From: Onthovicinus sp900555545
GTDB lineage: Bacteria > Bacillota > Clostridia > Oscillospirales > Acutalibacteraceae
Reading direction: 5' to 3'
NCBI GenBank assembly: GCA_949296915.1
Contig: CASFPX010000006.1
Span: 1 to 64,000 of the forward strand
Length of the DNA stretch: 64,000 bases
In this document: piece by piece, positions 16,563 to 25,387 of the stretch
Numbering within the stretch: position 1 is the stretch's first letter
Layout: the number at the start of each line of letters is the position of its first letter
Made by a program: the position numbers and the translations under genes
The notes under the pieces: generated by a model
What the model saw: the letters and a program-made list of their open reading frames with translations, nothing else
Told to the model about the DNA's origin: nothing
Databases searched by the model: none

Positions 16563-17336
16563 TCAGAGCTTCTGCATGATCTTATTTTTTTGGCTGCGAA
16601 AAACAGCCGCCCCCACCAGGAACATCCCCACGCCCCACAGGATCATCTGGATCCATTGGACCAGCGTGGGCAGCAGGCCGTCCATTACAGCCCCGCGCAT
16701 ACAGGCGATGTAAACGTACAGGGGGTTCATCAGGATGACGGTCCGCATGACGCCTGTGATCTGGCTGATCGGGTAAAAAATTGCCGAGCAGTACATCCAC
16801 AGTGTCAGCGCCACGGAGTAGAGATGCTTGATATCGCCAAAAAAGACGAATGCCGTCGCCAGCAGGTACGACATCCCGAGCGAGAAAAGGAAGAGGAAAA
16901 AAATATAGACTGGCGCGAGGAGCATTGTCCACTTGGGTGCAATGCGAAAGACGGCGAGCATGACGCCATAAGCTGCCAAAGAGTAAAGCAGGTTGATGAG
17001 CGAGGTGTACACCCGCGTCAGAATAAAGAGCGACAGCGGGAATTTGACACGCAGCAGAAGCTGACGGTTATCCGCGAGCGACGTCAGGGCCGAGGTGGTG
17101 GCACCGGTAAAGGTTTGCCAGAGGATATATCCAGTCAGATAGTAGATTGGATAGTTTTCGATGGAGCGGCGGAACAGCTGGGAAAAGATCAGTGACAGTA
17201 CCGCCATGGAGAGCAGCGGGTTGAGTACGCTCCAGATCACGCCCAGATAGGAGCGGGCATATTTCCGTTTGAGTTCGCGCGCGGTGAGCTGACGGATGAC
17301 AAAGGCGTATTGGCCGCGCTGCTGGGACTGCGTCAT
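16563..17336 (-). CDS. Polysaccharide ABC exporter, permease subunit (TagG/Wzm-like)
   Basis: A 257-residue ABC-2-type membrane protein. The cytoplasmic N-terminus, ARELKRKYARSYLGVIWSVL, is the amphipathic signature of TagG/Wzm permeases. About six membrane segments follow, with the LRVKFPLSLFILTRV loop between segments 2 and 3. It overlaps the upstream gene by four bases and precedes its ATPase partner. Together they move a finished, probably lipid-linked glycan across the membrane. Confidence 0.88.
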   Translation of the reverse strand: MTQSQQRGQYAFVIRQLTARELKRKYARSYLGVIWSVLNPLLSMAVLSLIFSQLFRRSIENYPIYYLTGYILWQTFTGATTSALTSLADNRQLLLRVKFPLSLFILTRVYTSLINLLYSLAAYGVMLAVFRIAPKWTMLLAPVYIFFLFLFSLGMSYLLATAFVFFGDIKHLYSVALTLWMYCSAIFYPISQITGVMRTVILMNPLYVYIACMRGAVMDGLLPTLVQWIQMILWGVGMFLVGAAVFRSQKNKIMQKL

Positions 17337-18706
17337 GGTTTGTGCTCCTTTCGGTACAGGTAGGTGTTGCGCAGATGGCGGGCATATTGATACCGTGTGT
17401 ATCCGGTGATATCACGCAGGCGGTTTGTCCCATACAGTACGGCGCTCCCGGCGTACCATGCGCTCTCCCGGGCCGGGGCACCCGTACAGCGTCGGATTAG
17501 CCGCCAGGCGCGCAGCTCCTGTGGGGTCAGGCGGGCCGCGAGAACCTGGGAGCCGGTATCGGCTGCCTCACTGGAAAAGGGGATTGAGCCGAAAAATTCG
17601 GCCTCTCCCCGTGTGGGCATACACATGAACAGGTGGATGAGTTTGGCCAGGACGGTGCGGTTGGAGACAAAATCAGGATTCAGGAAGGCCGCTGGCGGCG
17701 TATGTGCAGCCATGCGGCGGGCATATGCGAGAACAGGCCCGGCGATGGCATGAAAGTGCTCCGCCGCAGGATCCGTCACCGGCGCATAGAGGGGCGTGTA
17801 GAGTCTGTTTGTCTCTCGATACCCGATTGTCATCCCGTGCGGGGCAGTGAATACGGCCTCAAACAGGCTGCTGCTAAAGTGCACCTTCCGGCGGATCTCT
17901 CCCTCCGGTGTAAAGTAGTAACAGTGACAGCGATCCCGATTGGCACCCGGTGGTAAGCTGTACAGCCCAAAATAATAACCCTCCAGCGGCTGCGCCCGTC
18001 CGGCGAGAACACACGCGCGCGTCAGGCAGTCCTGAATGGTTCCAACCCAACCGCTGTCCACGATGGCATCCGCCACACCATCCGTCAATCCCTCCTGCTT
18101 CAGGTATCCGAGCAGGGTGGGGAGCGCTGTGGCGGAGCGATGATCCATCCGATCCAGAAAGGGAATGCATTTGCCGAGCATATCGTGGAACAAAGCCAGA
18201 GCCGTGTCGGTCAGGGGTTGATCCGGCCGATATGGGAGGGCAAGACGATCCAGGACAGCCTGCCGCTCTTCCGCAGTCAGCCCAGCCCGGGCCAAAACCT
18301 GTTCCGGTGTAGTGCCGCTTCCACTGCAAATCACGTTGAGCGCCCATTCGTGGTCCGTGTGAAACAGCGGCAGACGCAGTGCAAAACGTGAACAGCTCAG
18401 ATACCGGCACTCCACCGGCAGATGAAACTGTTGGCAAAAAATTTCCGCCACCCGTTTCATGAGGTATCCGTCGCGTGCCAGAAAGTAAAGCCTCCGTTTT
18501 CCGGATTGTACGGCGCACAGGAGCAGCCAGCGCATAAACTCCGCCATCAGAGGGGCGAGTACGTAATGAATTGCCGGGGCGCCGCCATCCGGACGCATAA
18601 AATCTGATGCGTGGGCATACAGCAATGTACTGCTGCGCAGGATCCGGCGGTACCGTTCTGCGCGGGAGGCATATTCGTAGTCGTGGTTATCCATTGTTTT
18701 TTCCAC
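17333..18706 (-). CDS. LARDG-domain protein of glycan operon, unknown function
   Basis: A 457-residue protein with no recognised family. The start is uncertain: GTG at 18706 lies very close to an AAAGGAG, while ATG at 18694 has that site 15 bases upstream. It contains LYFLARDGYLMKRVAEIF near residues 68-85, a YLSCSRFALRL segment, and IVDSGWVGTIQDCL near 215-228. These match the order and pattern of the C-terminal half of the HAD protein at 13771-15750, so it looks like a stand-alone version of that domain. No signal peptide is visible. A catalytic role for the Asp residues in LARDG and DSGWVG is only a guess. Confidence 0.6.
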   Translation of the reverse strand: MEKTMDNHDYEYASRAERYRRILRSSTLLYAHASDFMRPDGGAPAIHYVLAPLMAEFMRWLLLCAVQSGKRRLYFLARDGYLMKRVAEIFCQQFHLPVECRYLSCSRFALRLPLFHTDHEWALNVICSGSGTTPEQVLARAGLTAEERQAVLDRLALPYRPDQPLTDTALALFHDMLGKCIPFLDRMDHRSATALPTLLGYLKQEGLTDGVADAIVDSGWVGTIQDCLTRACVLAGRAQPLEGYYFGLYSLPPGANRDRCHCYYFTPEGEIRRKVHFSSSLFEAVFTAPHGMTIGYRETNRLYTPLYAPVTDPAAEHFHAIAGPVLAYARRMAAHTPPAAFLNPDFVSNRTVLAKLIHLFMCMPTRGEAEFFGSIPFSSEAADTGSQVLAARLTPQELRAWRLIRRCTGAPARESAWYAGSAVLYGTNRLRDITGYTRYQYARHLRNTYLYRKEHKP

Positions 18707-19538
18707 GCTCTCCTTTCATTTTGCGTCGCAGTGCGTGGTGGATATCGGCGGGGATCAACCCTACAAACAGGGGCTTGAGCATGTAGGGGAGTGTGGACGG
18801 ACGCAGGATCCCCATCTCTTGGAATCCATGGCGGCGCAGCCGCATTTCCCGGATCCGCCTGCTGTATGTCCGTCTGCGGTGGGCAGCAAGATCCTCGTGA
18901 TATCCGATCAAAGGATGCTGAATATTATATCCGCGCAAACCCAGACCGTACAGGCGCATGAACAGCTCATAGTCCTCCAGCTGTGCCACCGATTTGTCCG
19001 TGCAGTAGCCGCCGGTATGGGTGAACACCTCCCTCCGGAAGAGTACGGACGGGTGAATAAATGGCGAGTTGATCAGAAAATCCTCTGCCTGTGGGCGCTC
19101 CGGTACGGAGAGGATCCCCCACATGCCGTGTTCATCGATCAGCTGGGCGGTGGATCCAACCCATTGGTACTGTGGGTAGGTCTCCAAAAACGCATATTGC
19201 TCCTCCAGGCGCTCGGGGAAGGCGATATCGTCACCGTCCATACGGGCGATATAGGGCGCTTGGGCGGTTTGGATACACGCGTTGAGGGCTACAGCCAAAC
19301 CGTGGTTGGTGTCACTCCCCAGGCAGACGATCCGATTATCGCACCCGGCGATCCGGCGGATATTCCCCCCAATCTCCCGCTGGGAGCCGTCATCATATAG
19401 CAACAGCTCCCAAGACTGGAATTTCTGGCCAATCAGGGAATCAATACAGCGAGACAGGCCGGATAGATCCGGATTCCAAACGCTCATGATGATACTGATT
19501 TTAGCGGCGCTGCCGCTTTTCTGCCCGTCTGTCCGCAT
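18687..19538 (-). CDS. Family 2 glycosyltransferase
   Basis: A 283-residue GT-A enzyme. The ATG at 19538 is chosen because GGGAGG lies nine bases upstream and ISIIMSVWNPDLSGLSRCID follows shortly; the ATG at 19544 is too close to that site. It has LLYDDGSQ, MDGDDIAFPERLEEQ as the DXD site, and a PFIHPSVLFRREV segment typical of capsule rhamnosyl- or galactosyl-type transferases. It overlaps the upstream gene by 38 bases and is part of the ABC-exported glycan operon. The donor and acceptor sugars cannot be read. Confidence 0.85.
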   Translation of the reverse strand: MRTDGQKSGSAAKISIIMSVWNPDLSGLSRCIDSLIGQKFQSWELLLYDDGSQREIGGNIRRIAGCDNRIVCLGSDTNHGLAVALNACIQTAQAPYIARMDGDDIAFPERLEEQYAFLETYPQYQWVGSTAQLIDEHGMWGILSVPERPQAEDFLINSPFIHPSVLFRREVFTHTGGYCTDKSVAQLEDYELFMRLYGLGLRGYNIQHPLIGYHEDLAAHRRRTYSRRIREMRLRRHGFQEMGILRPSTLPYMLKPLFVGLIPADIHHALRRKMKGERGKNNG

Positions 19539-20691
19539 CTGCATACACCTCCCGCATGATCTGGATGGCGTATTTTTGATCGAATGGTTCCGTTGATTCC
19601 CGGCACGTAACCGACATTGCCGCCCGTTCTTCGGGGGTGAGGGAACAGAAGGCATCGATTGCACGGATCAGCCCCCGCGTGTCTGGCGGATCAAAAATAA
19701 AGCCGTTCCCGCCGCGCGTCATGTATTCCCGGGTGCCGCGGTTATCCGCCGCGATGACAGGCGTCCCTACGGCGAGGGATTCGAGACCGGCCATGCCAAG
19801 GCCCTCACGCTTGGAGGGGAAAACAGATGCATCCGCACAGGCGAGCATCTGTGGGATGTCCTCCCGGTACCCGTACAGGGTGACAGAATTTTGCAGGGCG
19901 TGGGCACGGCTCCAGTGGTCTAATGCCTCGTGCAGTACACCCTCACCGCAGATACCGTATCGGATCCGGAACGGGCTTCCGGAGCACCGCCGGATTTCCT
20001 CCAGCGCCTTCAGAACTGTGCGATGATTTTTGTTCTCGTTTAATTCCCCCACCGACAGCAGGAAAATTTCCCCCGGTTTGATACCGAGCGCCGCGCGCCA
20101 GGCGGAGCGGATGGCCCCATCCACTGGGTGAAAGCGCTCGCGATCCAACCCTGTCCCTGGGATCCGCCGGATACATCCACCCTTTTTTAAATGGAAGCGG
20201 CGCGCATTCTGCTCATCCTCCCGATTGATCAGGATGAGAATGTCGGTCCAGTGCGCCAGCAGCCGCTCCGCCAGATAATAAAGGGTCCGATTGATGGGTG
20301 GAGCGCCCCGATAGAAGTGGAACCCGTGCGCCGTATAGATAATGACGGGAGCGCCACGACCGCGGAACAATCCGATTAACCGCCCCAGCACACCGCCCAT
20401 AGGGGTGTGGCAGTGGACGATTCGAAAGGGAATTTGGCGCGTGAGCGCCAGCAACTGCCGGAATGCGCACGCATTTTCCCGCAGGTGAAACGGAGAGCGG
20501 GCGATATCGATATGGTGGGGGACTACACCCAGTTCCCTCAATCGGATTTGGCTGTCCAGATAAGCAGGTTCATTCATATTTGATGCGTAGTGGACGGTAT
20601 ATCCCATCTGGCGAAGGATCTGTACGTTGTTTTGTTCAAATTTACCCAGAAAGTCATGTGTCGTGGCGAGAATCAACAGATTTTTTTCCAT
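19501..20691 (-). CDS. Family 4 glycosyltransferase (EpsD/PglA-like)
   Basis: A 396-residue GT-B enzyme, the first gene of the twelve-gene operon. The N-terminus is LLILATTHDFLGKFEQNNVQ, then IVHCHTPMGGVLGRLIG and YTAHGFHFYRGAP as seen in EpsD-type capsule enzymes. The C-terminal donor site contains SKREGLGMAGLESLAVGTPV with the E-x7-E pattern. RBS AAAGGAG precedes ATG 20691. The 5' region shared with the divergent gene is about 200 bases, so the operon promoter should lie there; a TATAAA-like -10 is visible, but no convincing -35. Confidence 0.87.
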   Translation of the reverse strand: MEKNLLILATTHDFLGKFEQNNVQILRQMGYTVHYASNMNEPAYLDSQIRLRELGVVPHHIDIARSPFHLRENACAFRQLLALTRQIPFRIVHCHTPMGGVLGRLIGLFRGRGAPVIIYTAHGFHFYRGAPPINRTLYYLAERLLAHWTDILILINREDEQNARRFHLKKGGCIRRIPGTGLDRERFHPVDGAIRSAWRAALGIKPGEIFLLSVGELNENKNHRTVLKALEEIRRCSGSPFRIRYGICGEGVLHEALDHWSRAHALQNSVTLYGYREDIPQMLACADASVFPSKREGLGMAGLESLAVGTPVIAADNRGTREYMTRGGNGFIFDPPDTRGLIRAIDAFCSLTPEERAAMSVTCRESTEPFDQKYAIQIMREVYADADRRAEKRQRR

Positions 20692-20825
20692 CGGACATAC
20701 TCCTTTCTGCGGGAGGGGAGCGCGCGTTTTTATGCTTGAAAATCTCCTCCTTCTGACAGTTTCGTCAGCCGGTGCTGAATTTATACTTGATACGGCCGGC
20801 GGAAAGTCTTAATTTTTGCGAACGA

Positions 20826-20853
20826 TTGCCAAATAGTGCAAAAATGATATACT
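20826..20853 (+). promoter_or_regulatory. Promoter of the flavodoxin/ferredoxin gene
   Basis: -35 TTGCCA (20826-20831), 16-base spacer, -10 TATACT (20848-20853). The start codon follows after 34 bases. Confidence 0.65.
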
Positions 20854-20887
20854 TAAATAAAACAATATAAGGGAAGGAATGAATTAA

Positions 20888-21658
20888 ATGATCCATACGT
20901 TTGTTTTCAGCCCCACCGGCGGGACTCAGCGGGTGTTAAACGCTGTCACCGGGGGGATGCATGGGCCATTTTCCGCCCACGATCTGTGCAGCAGGGAAGA
21001 GAATTTTTCAGCCATTGAGATTGATAGGGCGGACCGGTGCCTCTTTGCTGTGCCGTCGTTTGGCGGGCGTGTTCCGGTTCCGGCTGTGGAGCGGATCGCC
21101 GCCCTGTGCGGAAACGGTGCAGCAGCAGTGGCAGTCGTCGTGTACGGCAACCGGGACTATGACGACACCTTTGTGGAGTTCCAGGACGTGCTGGAGCGCA
21201 GTGGATTCCGCGTAGCCGCTGGGATTGCGGCGGTGGCGGAGCATTCCATCGTGCACCGTATTGCATCTGGACGTCCGGATGCGGACGACTTGATAAAGCT
21301 GCGGGAATTCGGCGGCGCGCTCCAGCAGTTTTTGAGCACCACGCAGAATTTTTCGCTTCGTCGGCCGGGGAACCGCCCTTACAAGGCGGCCCACGGCGGC
21401 GCCAAACCTCAGGCGGGGGAATCTTGCACCCGCTGTGGACTGTGCGCTCAAAGGTGTCCGGTGGGCGCGATTCCGCGCGAGGATCCATCAAAGACGAATA
21501 CGGAACATTGTATCTCCTGTATGCGGTGCGTATCTGTATGTCCGAACGGGGCGCGTTCTCTCCCCGCTGGTACGGTCGAGGCGATTGCCCAGCGGATTGG
21601 GAATGCTTGTGCAGGGCGTAAGGAAAACCAGATTTGGCTCCCTGAAAATTGCAAATAA
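20888..21658 (+). CDS. EFR1-type flavodoxin/ferredoxin fusion protein
   Basis: A 256-residue protein. An N-terminal flavodoxin-like domain has FSPTGGTQRV at about 6-15, the FMN phosphate loop. Two 4Fe-4S motifs near the C-terminus, CTRCGLCAQRCP and CISCMRCVSVCP, complete the EFRO/EFR1 architecture common in anaerobic Firmicutes. It probably passes electrons between low-potential carriers in the cytosol. It is a single gene with its own promoter and a shared terminator downstream, divergent from the glycan operon. Confidence 0.87.
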   Translation: MIHTFVFSPTGGTQRVLNAVTGGMHGPFSAHDLCSREENFSAIEIDRADRCLFAVPSFGGRVPVPAVERIAALCGNGAAAVAVVVYGNRDYDDTFVEFQDVLERSGFRVAAGIAAVAEHSIVHRIASGRPDADDLIKLREFGGALQQFLSTTQNFSLRRPGNRPYKAAHGGAKPQAGESCTRCGLCAQRCPVGAIPREDPSKTNTEHCISCMRCVSVCPNGARSLPAGTVEAIAQRIGNACAGRKENQIWLPENCK

Positions 21659-21700
21659 AAAATGCCTGTGCAGCCAGCTTTCCGGCTCACAGGCATTTTT
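21658..21700. terminator. Bidirectional terminator between the EFR1 and glpP genes
   Basis: Thirteen-base arms AAAAATGCCTGTG (21658-21670) and CACAGGCATTTTT (21688-21700) give T-runs on both strands. Confidence 0.85.
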
Positions 21701-21711
21701 GAATATCAGGT

Positions 21712-22278
21712 TTATAGTTCCCACACGTCGGGTAAGGTGCTGGAGATTGCCGTGGCGCCTGCGGACAGGGCGTTGATGACGTCCTCCTTATCCGCAATCA
21801 TGCCACTGGCGATCAGCGGGCACGGGAGCTTTTGACTCAACTGGGCGATCAGCTTGGGCATTAGCCCGGGCAGGATTTCGATGAAGTCGGCGTAGTTGTG
21901 GCTGCCCGACTTGTGCAGGTTGGCGAGGGCTAGGCTGTCCAACAGAAAAGTTCGGTGGATTGTTGTCAATCCAAGGGATTTGGCGTGGCGGATGAGCGCG
22001 GCCTTGGTGCTGATGATGCCGTCAGCCTCTGTGTTCTGCCGGAGGTAGTCTACCGCCGCCTCCCGGGCGGAGAGACCGTCCAGTAAGTCGATATCCACAA
22101 ATACAAACTTTCCGGCCTCCTTCAGCCGACGGACGATCTGCGGGATCGTGATGACGGAGCCGTAGAGCACGAAGACAACCTTTTTGTCGCAGCACAGGCA
22201 ACGCTCAAGCCCCCCGTCATCCTTAATGGCAATAATAATGGGTATATCTTCCAGTGTCGATAGCAGTTTTTGTTTCAT
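21712..22278 (-). CDS. glpP: Glycerol-3-phosphate-responsive antiterminator GlpP
   Basis: A 188-residue TIM-barrel-like RNA-binding regulator. The whole length matches the GlpP family: IIIAIKDDGGLERCL near the start, FVFVDIDLLDGLSAREAAVDYL, DGIISTK, RTFLLDSLAL and the C-terminal LIASGMIADKEDVINALSAGATAISST phosphate-binding loop. In Bacillus, GlpP with glycerol-3-phosphate allows transcription through leader terminators of glp genes. Here the divergent glp operon has such a terminator at 22583-22632, which supports the assignment. Confidence 0.92.
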   Translation of the reverse strand: MKQKLLSTLEDIPIIIAIKDDGGLERCLCCDKKVVFVLYGSVITIPQIVRRLKEAGKFVFVDIDLLDGLSAREAAVDYLRQNTEADGIISTKAALIRHAKSLGLTTIHRTFLLDSLALANLHKSGSHNYADFIEILPGLMPKLIAQLSQKLPCPLIASGMIADKEDVINALSAGATAISSTLPDVWEL

Positions 22279-22332
22279 ACGGCGGGAACTCCTGTAAATA
22301 GATGATATCCTGAACGGTCAAGACCCAATTCA

Positions 22333-22361
22333 TTATAGCAGAAGCGCGGGGAGAATCCAAG
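22333..22361 (-). promoter_or_regulatory. glpP promoter
   Basis: On the minus strand: -35 TTGGAT (22356-22361), 17-base spacer, perfect -10 TATAAT (22333-22338). Confidence 0.7.
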
Positions 22362-22505
22362 TGCTGTGTGCGGGGAAAGACAATCCAATCCTTGTGTCCA
22401 CAGGGGGAAAGGTGTGCGTGTACTGTAGGTAAAATTGTTAAAAATATATCAACTATATCGTGTATTTTACTGATATTTATATAATTATTTTGTGGAAATT
22501 GCCTC

Positions 22506-22534
22506 TTGCTTTTTATAAGGATACTGGTTACAAT
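22506..22534 (+). promoter_or_regulatory. glp operon promoter
   Basis: -35 TTGCTT (22506-22511), 17-base spacer, -10 TACAAT (22529-22534). Transcription would begin near 22541 and give a leader of about 128 bases. Confidence 0.6.
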
Positions 22535-22582
22535 AAAAACGAGATCAAATAAGAATATCCTTGCATTTCTGGAGTAGAGAAT

Positions 22583-22632
22583 AGAGCAGCAGAAACGCGC
22601 CTGCGGCAGGCGTATTTTTGGTGCTCTTTTTT
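22583..22632 (+). promoter_or_regulatory. Leader terminator/attenuator of the glp operon (probable GlpP target)
   Basis: Arms CGCCTG (22598-22603) and CAGGCG (22607-22612) form a tight inner hairpin followed by TATTTTT. Outer arms AGAGCA (22583-22588) and TGCTCT (22622-22627) enclose it and are followed by TTTTT. The structure lies between the promoter and the start codon at 22669, exactly where GlpP-controlled antitermination works in other Firmicutes. Confidence 0.65.
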
Positions 22633-22668
22633 ATTCCGGGCATGGGGGAGAAAAGGGGGAATCAGAAG

Positions 22669-24117
22669 ATGGTGGATGTCGCAATCATCGGCTGTGGCGT
22701 TATCGGGGCGGCGGTAGCCTATTATCTGTCCGGATATGGGGCCGAGGTTCTGATCCTGGAGCGGGAAAACGATGTGTCCATGGGAACCTCACGAGCAAAC
22801 AGCGCGATTTTGCATGCGGGCTATTCGGCACGGCCGGGCACTCTCATGGCACGGATGAATGTGCGTGGTGTGGCGTTGGCGCGGGAGATCTGTGAAGTAT
22901 TGGACGTGCCCTACCGGCAGGTGGGCAGTCTGGTGCTGGCATTTGATGAGGAGGATCTGGAACATCTGCGTCAATTGTATGCTGACGGACGGGAAAATGG
23001 CGTGCATGGGATGAAACTCCTGAACCAAGCCGAGGTGTTGGCGATGGAGCCCAATCTATCTGACCAGGTACAGGGGGCTCTGTATGCTCCAACGGCGGCA
23101 ATTGTGAGCCCGTGGGAATATACGTTGGCTATGGCGGAAAATGCTGTGGAAAACGGCGCCCGTCTGGAGTTGGAGACGGCGGTGACCGGTCTGGAGCGGA
23201 TCCCCGCCGGCGGCTGGCGGATCCATACACAGCGCGGGGCGTTTGAGGCGCGGTTTGTCCTCAATGCGGCCGGTGTGGAGGCGGACCGGATCCACGCGAT
23301 GGCGGCCCCTCTGGACTTTCACACGACGCCGTGCCGGGGAGAGTACTATCTGCTCGACCGGTCGGAGGGGCAGACGGTACGCCATGTGATCTTCCAGTGC
23401 CCGACCCGAGCTGGGAAAGGCGTTCTGGTCGCCCCCACAGTTCATGGGAACCTGATTGTCGGACCAAATGCGGAAGATATTGAAGACGGCGAAAATACCG
23501 CCACGACAGCCCACGGTCTCGCCGCTGTGGCGGAGGCCGCGCGTAAGAGTGTACCGGGATTGAAATTGAACAGATCCATCCGAAACTTTGCCGGCGTGCG
23601 TGCGAATACAGATGCCGGTGACTTTGTAATCAAGTGGGCCGCGCCTGGACTGCTCGATCTGGCCGGGATGAAGAGCCCGGGCCTGTCGGCCGCTGCGGCT
23701 GTCGGGGAGTACGCAGTGAAGCTGCTGCGGGAGGCGGGACTGATTCTGAGAGATCAGCAAACTCCTGTCACACCCAAAAAGCGGGTGCGTTTCCGCGAAC
23801 TGAGTGCGCAGCAGCAGGCGGAACGAATCCGTCAGGATCCGGCATATGGACACGTGATCTGCCGCTGCGAGACTGTGACGGAGGGCGAAATCACGGCCGC
23901 TTGCCACACCCCTATCCCACCGCGCAGCATCGACGGAATCAAACGGCGCACCAATGCCGGGATGGGCCGGTGCCAGGGAGGCTTTTGTGGGCCGCGTGTG
24001 ATGGAGATCCTCAGCCGGGAATTGGGGCTCGATCCCTTGAAAATACCACAGGACCGGGCACAGTCGTTCCCGCTGACTGGGCGGACGAAACAGAGAGGGG
24101 GCGGCGATGATGTGTGA
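22669..24117 (+). CDS. FAD-dependent glycerol-3-phosphate dehydrogenase, GlpA-type with 2Fe-2S domain
   Basis: A 482-residue protein; ATG 22669 is chosen for AGGGGGA eight bases upstream and MVDVAIIGCGVIGAAVAYYL at the start (FAD Rossmann motif). The DAO-type oxidoreductase part spans residues 1 to about 370. The C-terminal BFD-like domain has CRC and CQGGFC ligands for a 2Fe-2S cluster. This matches the anaerobic GlpA-like enzyme that oxidises glycerol-3-phosphate to dihydroxyacetone phosphate. It overlaps the next gene by 11 bases; the next two genes supply the rest of a GlpABC-like complex. Confidence 0.87.
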   Translation: MVDVAIIGCGVIGAAVAYYLSGYGAEVLILERENDVSMGTSRANSAILHAGYSARPGTLMARMNVRGVALAREICEVLDVPYRQVGSLVLAFDEEDLEHLRQLYADGRENGVHGMKLLNQAEVLAMEPNLSDQVQGALYAPTAAIVSPWEYTLAMAENAVENGARLELETAVTGLERIPAGGWRIHTQRGAFEARFVLNAAGVEADRIHAMAAPLDFHTTPCRGEYYLLDRSEGQTVRHVIFQCPTRAGKGVLVAPTVHGNLIVGPNAEDIEDGENTATTAHGLAAVAEAARKSVPGLKLNRSIRNFAGVRANTDAGDFVIKWAAPGLLDLAGMKSPGLSAAAAVGEYAVKLLREAGLILRDQQTPVTPKKRVRFRELSAQQQAERIRQDPAYGHVICRCETVTEGEITAACHTPIPPRSIDGIKRRTNAGMGRCQGGFCGPRVMEILSRELGLDPLKIPQDRAQSFPLTGRTKQRGGGDDV

Positions 24118-25387
24118 GTCTGTCTATGATGTGATCGTTGTGGGCGGCGGGCCGGCCGGACTTGCGGCAGCCCTGAGCGCGCATGAACACGGTGCGCAGC
24201 GGGTGCTGATCCTTGAGCGTGACCAAGAGCTCGGCGGCATTCTCAACCAATGTATCCACAATGGGTTTGGGTTGCACTATTTTAAAGAGGAACTGACGGG
24301 TCCGGAGTACGCGGGACGATTTGTCCAGATGCTTAAAGGTACGGGGATCGAGGTTCGGCTAAATACAATGGTTCTCACGCTGGATGCGTCCCAGCATATA
24401 GTGTACGCCGTTAGCGCGGAGTACGGTTATCAGGTCCTGCAAGCGCGAAGCATCGTACTGGCAATGGGGTGCCGGGAGCGTACGCGCGGAGCGATTGGAA
24501 TCCCCGGCACACGCCCGGCAGGTGTGTTCACAGCAGGTACGGCCCAGCGCTACGTGAATATGGAGGGCTATATGGTCGGCAAGCGCGTACTGATCCTTGG
24601 CAGCGGGGATATCGGCCTGATTATGGCACGGCGCATGACTCTTGAAGGCGCCAAGGTGCTCGCCTGTGTGGAGGTTATGCCCTATTCCGGCGGACTGAAC
24701 CGAAATATCGTGCAGTGCCTGGAGGACTATGGGATCCCACTTTACCTCTCCCATACGATTGTGGAAATCCGCGGTCGGGATCGCGTGGAGCAGGCCGTGG
24801 TCGCGCAGGTAGATGAACAGCGCCGCCCTATCCCTGGGACGGAACGGACGTTTGACTGTGATACAATTTTGCTCAGCGTAGGGCTTATTCCGGAAAACGA
24901 ATTGACGCGTACGGCGGGGATCCGAATGGATCCGCGTACCAATGGCGCCGCTGTATGTGAAAATATGGAGACCTCCGCACCCGGCGTATTTGCCTGTGGG
25001 AACGTGCTGCATGTGCACGATCTGGTGGACTATGTCACCGTGGAGAGTCAGCGGGCCGGGGCTGCGGCCGCCGCCTATGCGCTCGCTGGGCAGACGGGCG
25101 GCGCGGAGACGGAACTCCAGTGCGGTTTCGGGGTCAGTTATACGGTTCCGCAGCGGGTACGGGTGGAACAAGTGGAAAAAAATTTGGAAATCTTTTTCCG
25201 CGTGCGTAGGATTTTCCGCGATGCTGCGATTATAGTTACAAGCGGCGGAGAACAGCTCGCCCGTTACCGCAGGGATCATATGGCGCCAGGGGAAATGGAG
25301 CGGATTTCCCTGCCACGCGCGCTGCTCGATCGGGCAAAAGGACCCATCACCGTGAAAATTGAGGAGGCGAAAATATGCGAGAGCTGA
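24107..25387 (+). CDS. FAD/NAD-dependent oxidoreductase, partner of G3P dehydrogenase
   Basis: A 426-residue flavoprotein. It has an N-terminal FAD motif, VVGGGPAGLAAALSAHEHG, a QCIHNGFG segment, a second dinucleotide motif, LILGSGDIGLIMARR, near 160-175 and a C-terminal FAD motif, GVFACGNVLHVHDLVDYV. This family regularly accompanies the GlpA-like dehydrogenase and a DUF1667 protein in Clostridia and probably passes electrons to NAD or another carrier. It overlaps both neighbours (11 and 13 bases), so translation is coupled. Confidence 0.85.
   Translation: MMCESVYDVIVVGGGPAGLAAALSAHEHGAQRVLILERDQELGGILNQCIHNGFGLHYFKEELTGPEYAGRFVQMLKGTGIEVRLNTMVLTLDASQHIVYAVSAEYGYQVLQARSIVLAMGCRERTRGAIGIPGTRPAGVFTAGTAQRYVNMEGYMVGKRVLILGSGDIGLIMARRMTLEGAKVLACVEVMPYSGGLNRNIVQCLEDYGIPLYLSHTIVEIRGRDRVEQAVVAQVDEQRRPIPGTERTFDCDTILLSVGLIPENELTRTAGIRMDPRTNGAAVCENMETSAPGVFACGNVLHVHDLVDYVTVESQRAGAAAAAYALAGQTGGAETELQCGFGVSYTVPQRVRVEQVEKNLEIFFRVRRIFRDAAIIVTSGGEQLARYRRDHMAPGEMERISLPRALLDRAKGPITVKIEEAKICES

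Noticed and set aside
15903..17195. A 430-codon plus-strand frame across the ABC exporter genes
   Set aside because: Both exporter genes on the other strand are unmistakable by motif; this frame has no domain and very many His and Gln residues.
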